Position numbers and translations under genes: made by a program | Source: Bathynomus jamesi | Taxonomy: Eukaryota; Arthropoda; Malacostraca; Isopoda; Cirolanidae | Assembly: GCA_023014485.1 (NCBI GenBank) | Contig: JAJOZX010000940.1 | Location: forward strand, 627,501-691,500 | DNA: 64,000 nucleotides | Direction of reading: 5' to 3' | The notes under the pieces: generated by a model | Database searches by the model: none | What the model was told of the DNA's origin: nothing | What the model saw: only the letters and a program-made list of their open reading frames with translations | In this document: one piece after another, positions 62,955 through 64,000 of the stretch | Numbering within the stretch: the stretch's first letter is position 1 | How the letters are laid out: every line of letters starts with the position of its first letter

Positions 62955-64000
62955 CAGGTCATCCCATAAGTAATGTCGTTTTTTAGATCGGAATTTGAAG
63001 GACAAAAAAAAAACTCAACTGAAACTTTTTAATCTAGTATATATTTTCCATCGGAATCAATGACACTCTGCCAACGTCCTACAAGCTTTTCAAATGCCAT
63101 GTTTATAAAATTCAGGCAGTTTTGAGGCAAAAAACGTACAAAGACTGGTGTGCAGGTCATCTAAAGAAGTATACTGTTTCTCGTCAAGATAGTTTTGCAG
63201 ACTCCTGAAGAGATGATAATCTGAAGGCGCAAGGTCTGGAGAATATGGAGGATGTGGAAGTTTTTCCCACCCAAGCTCCTCAATTTTTGCAGAAGTGATC
63301 CGAGCGGTATGAGGACGTGCGTTGTCGTGGTGGAACACGATTCCTTTCCGATTAACCAAAGAAGGTCCCTTTTCTTTTAGTGCAGTGTTCAATCGATCCA
63401 GTTGTTGACAGGAGAGAGCGATGATTGTTTGGTTGTGTGGTAAGGTTTCAAAGTGTATTACACCACCTTTATCCCACCAAACACTAAGCAACACCTTCCG
63501 ACGGTGAAGATTTGGTTTTGGCTGTGGTGTCGCTGGTTCTCCGGCACAAACCCACTGTCGACGGCGCTTAACATTCTGGTACGGTATCCACTTTTCATCA
63601 GTCACTAAACGGTGCAAAAACGGATCTTGGAGTTCACGGGAATGAAGAGCTGTGCTAATGTTTACCCGCACCCTCAGATTGTCGACCGACAATTCATGTG
63701 GCACCCATTTTCCTAACTTAGGCACTTTCCCCAGTTGTTGCAAATGTCGATGGATGGTGGACGGGGATGAATTGAGTTTCTGGGCCAATTCTTCGACAGT
63801 CGTTGAACAGTCTTCTTCAAGTGCGGCTAACAGAAGGTCATCATCAAACTCAGCAGGGCGTCCAGAGCATGCTGCATCTGTCAAACAACAGTCGCCATTC
63901 CTAAACTTTTTAAACCATCTTTGACATTTCCTCACATGCAGAATATCGTTGCGATAAACTTCCTGAATGTTTCCCGTTGCTTCAGTAGCACTATTCCCTT
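62955..64000 (-). mobile_element. Mariner transposon (DD34D), cut by window edge
   Basis: The visible terminal repeat begins TCAGGTCATCCCATAAGTAA beside TA, typical of mariner ends. The transposase fills the rest to the edge. The second end lies outside the window. Confidence 0.9.
63090..64000 (-). CDS. Mariner transposase, open frame, N-terminus outside window
   Basis: The frame is open from the window edge to a stop at 63090-63092, 303 codons visible; full mariner transposases are about 345 residues. The true start lies beyond 64000; the GTG at 63933-63935 is internal. QRWFKKFRNGDC and GRPAEFDDDLLLAALEED belong to the first helix-turn-helix and linker, and LAQKLNSSPSTIHRHLQQLG to the second. 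Catalytic motifs are LVTDEKWIPY (first Asp), VFHHDNARPHTARI (second Asp) and YSPDLAPSDYHLFRSL (third Asp), with 34 residues between the last two. HDNARPHTA and DYHLFRSL place it in the classic mariner (SETMAR-like) group. No lesion is visible. Confidence 0.92.
   Translation of the reverse strand, partial: GNSATEATGNIQEVYRNDILHVRKCQRWFKKFRNGDCCLTDAACSGRPAEFDDDLLLAALEEDCSTTVEELAQKLNSSPSTIHRHLQQLGKVPKLGKWVPHELSVDNLRVRVNISTALHSRELQDPFLHRLVTDEKWIPYQNVKRRRQWVCAGEPATPQPKPNLHRRKVLLSVWWDKGGVIHFETLPHNQTIIALSCQQLDRLNTALKEKGPSLVNRKGIVFHHDNARPHTARITSAKIEELGWEKLPHPPYSPDLAPSDYHLFRSLQNYLDEKQYTSLDDLHTSLCTFFASKLPEFYKHGI

Overview
The window is repeat-dominated nuclear DNA from an invertebrate animal. I place it in arthropods, most likely a decapod crustacean, for three reasons: very many (TA)n tracts plus (CT)n and (CA)n tracts, short TTAGG-type (arthropod telomere) motifs inside several elements, and LINE tails of a kind I associate with crustacean genomes. 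That placement is inference. I found no convincing host protein-coding gene, no intact rRNA or tRNA gene and no CRISPR array. Almost every long reading frame belongs to a transposable element, and nearly all are broken by stops or frameshifts.

Layout. 1-2.5 kb: a dispersed repeat, a Penelope-like RT fragment and an RTE-like LINE remnant. 3-7.8 kb: palindromic and terminal-inverted-repeat elements, two mariner-type remnants and a 5S-rRNA-derived SINE. 8-11.5 kb: a minus-strand LINE whose single long ORF carries a 2A-like motif ahead of its endonuclease. 12.7-15.6 kb: a hAT/ZMYM-like transposase. 16.5-31.1 kb: a deep nest. An old minus-strand LINE is split by a hAT element (17715-30008). That hAT contains a second LINE, which is split by a 7.2-kb Academ-like transposon (19244-26420), which in turn carries a small hAT MITE (26028-26295). 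Target-site duplications and reading frames rejoin across these junctions.

31-39.7 kb: palindromes, tails of CR1/Jockey-like LINEs, two dimeric tRNA-derived SINEs and a second 5S SINE. 39.8-46.1 kb: a second copy of the 2A LINE, interrupted by a fairly young CR1-like LINE (40877-43649). 46-56.8 kb: AT-rich DNA, tRNA SINEs, long perfect hairpins, a mariner remnant, a nearly intact Tc1 (DD34E) element and two more 5S SINEs. 57.1-59.6 kb: a longer copy of the LINE that Academ interrupts. 59.8-64 kb: a dimeric tRNA SINE, a hAT C-terminal remnant, a Merlin element nested in another inverted-repeat element, and an open-reading DD34D mariner running off the right edge.

The genes do not form a pathway; the window is a stratified record of transposition. 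(TA)n tracts edge most insertions. Long perfect hairpins, probably Penelope-related, and a recurrent module shared by otherwise different palindromic elements are the least explained structures.
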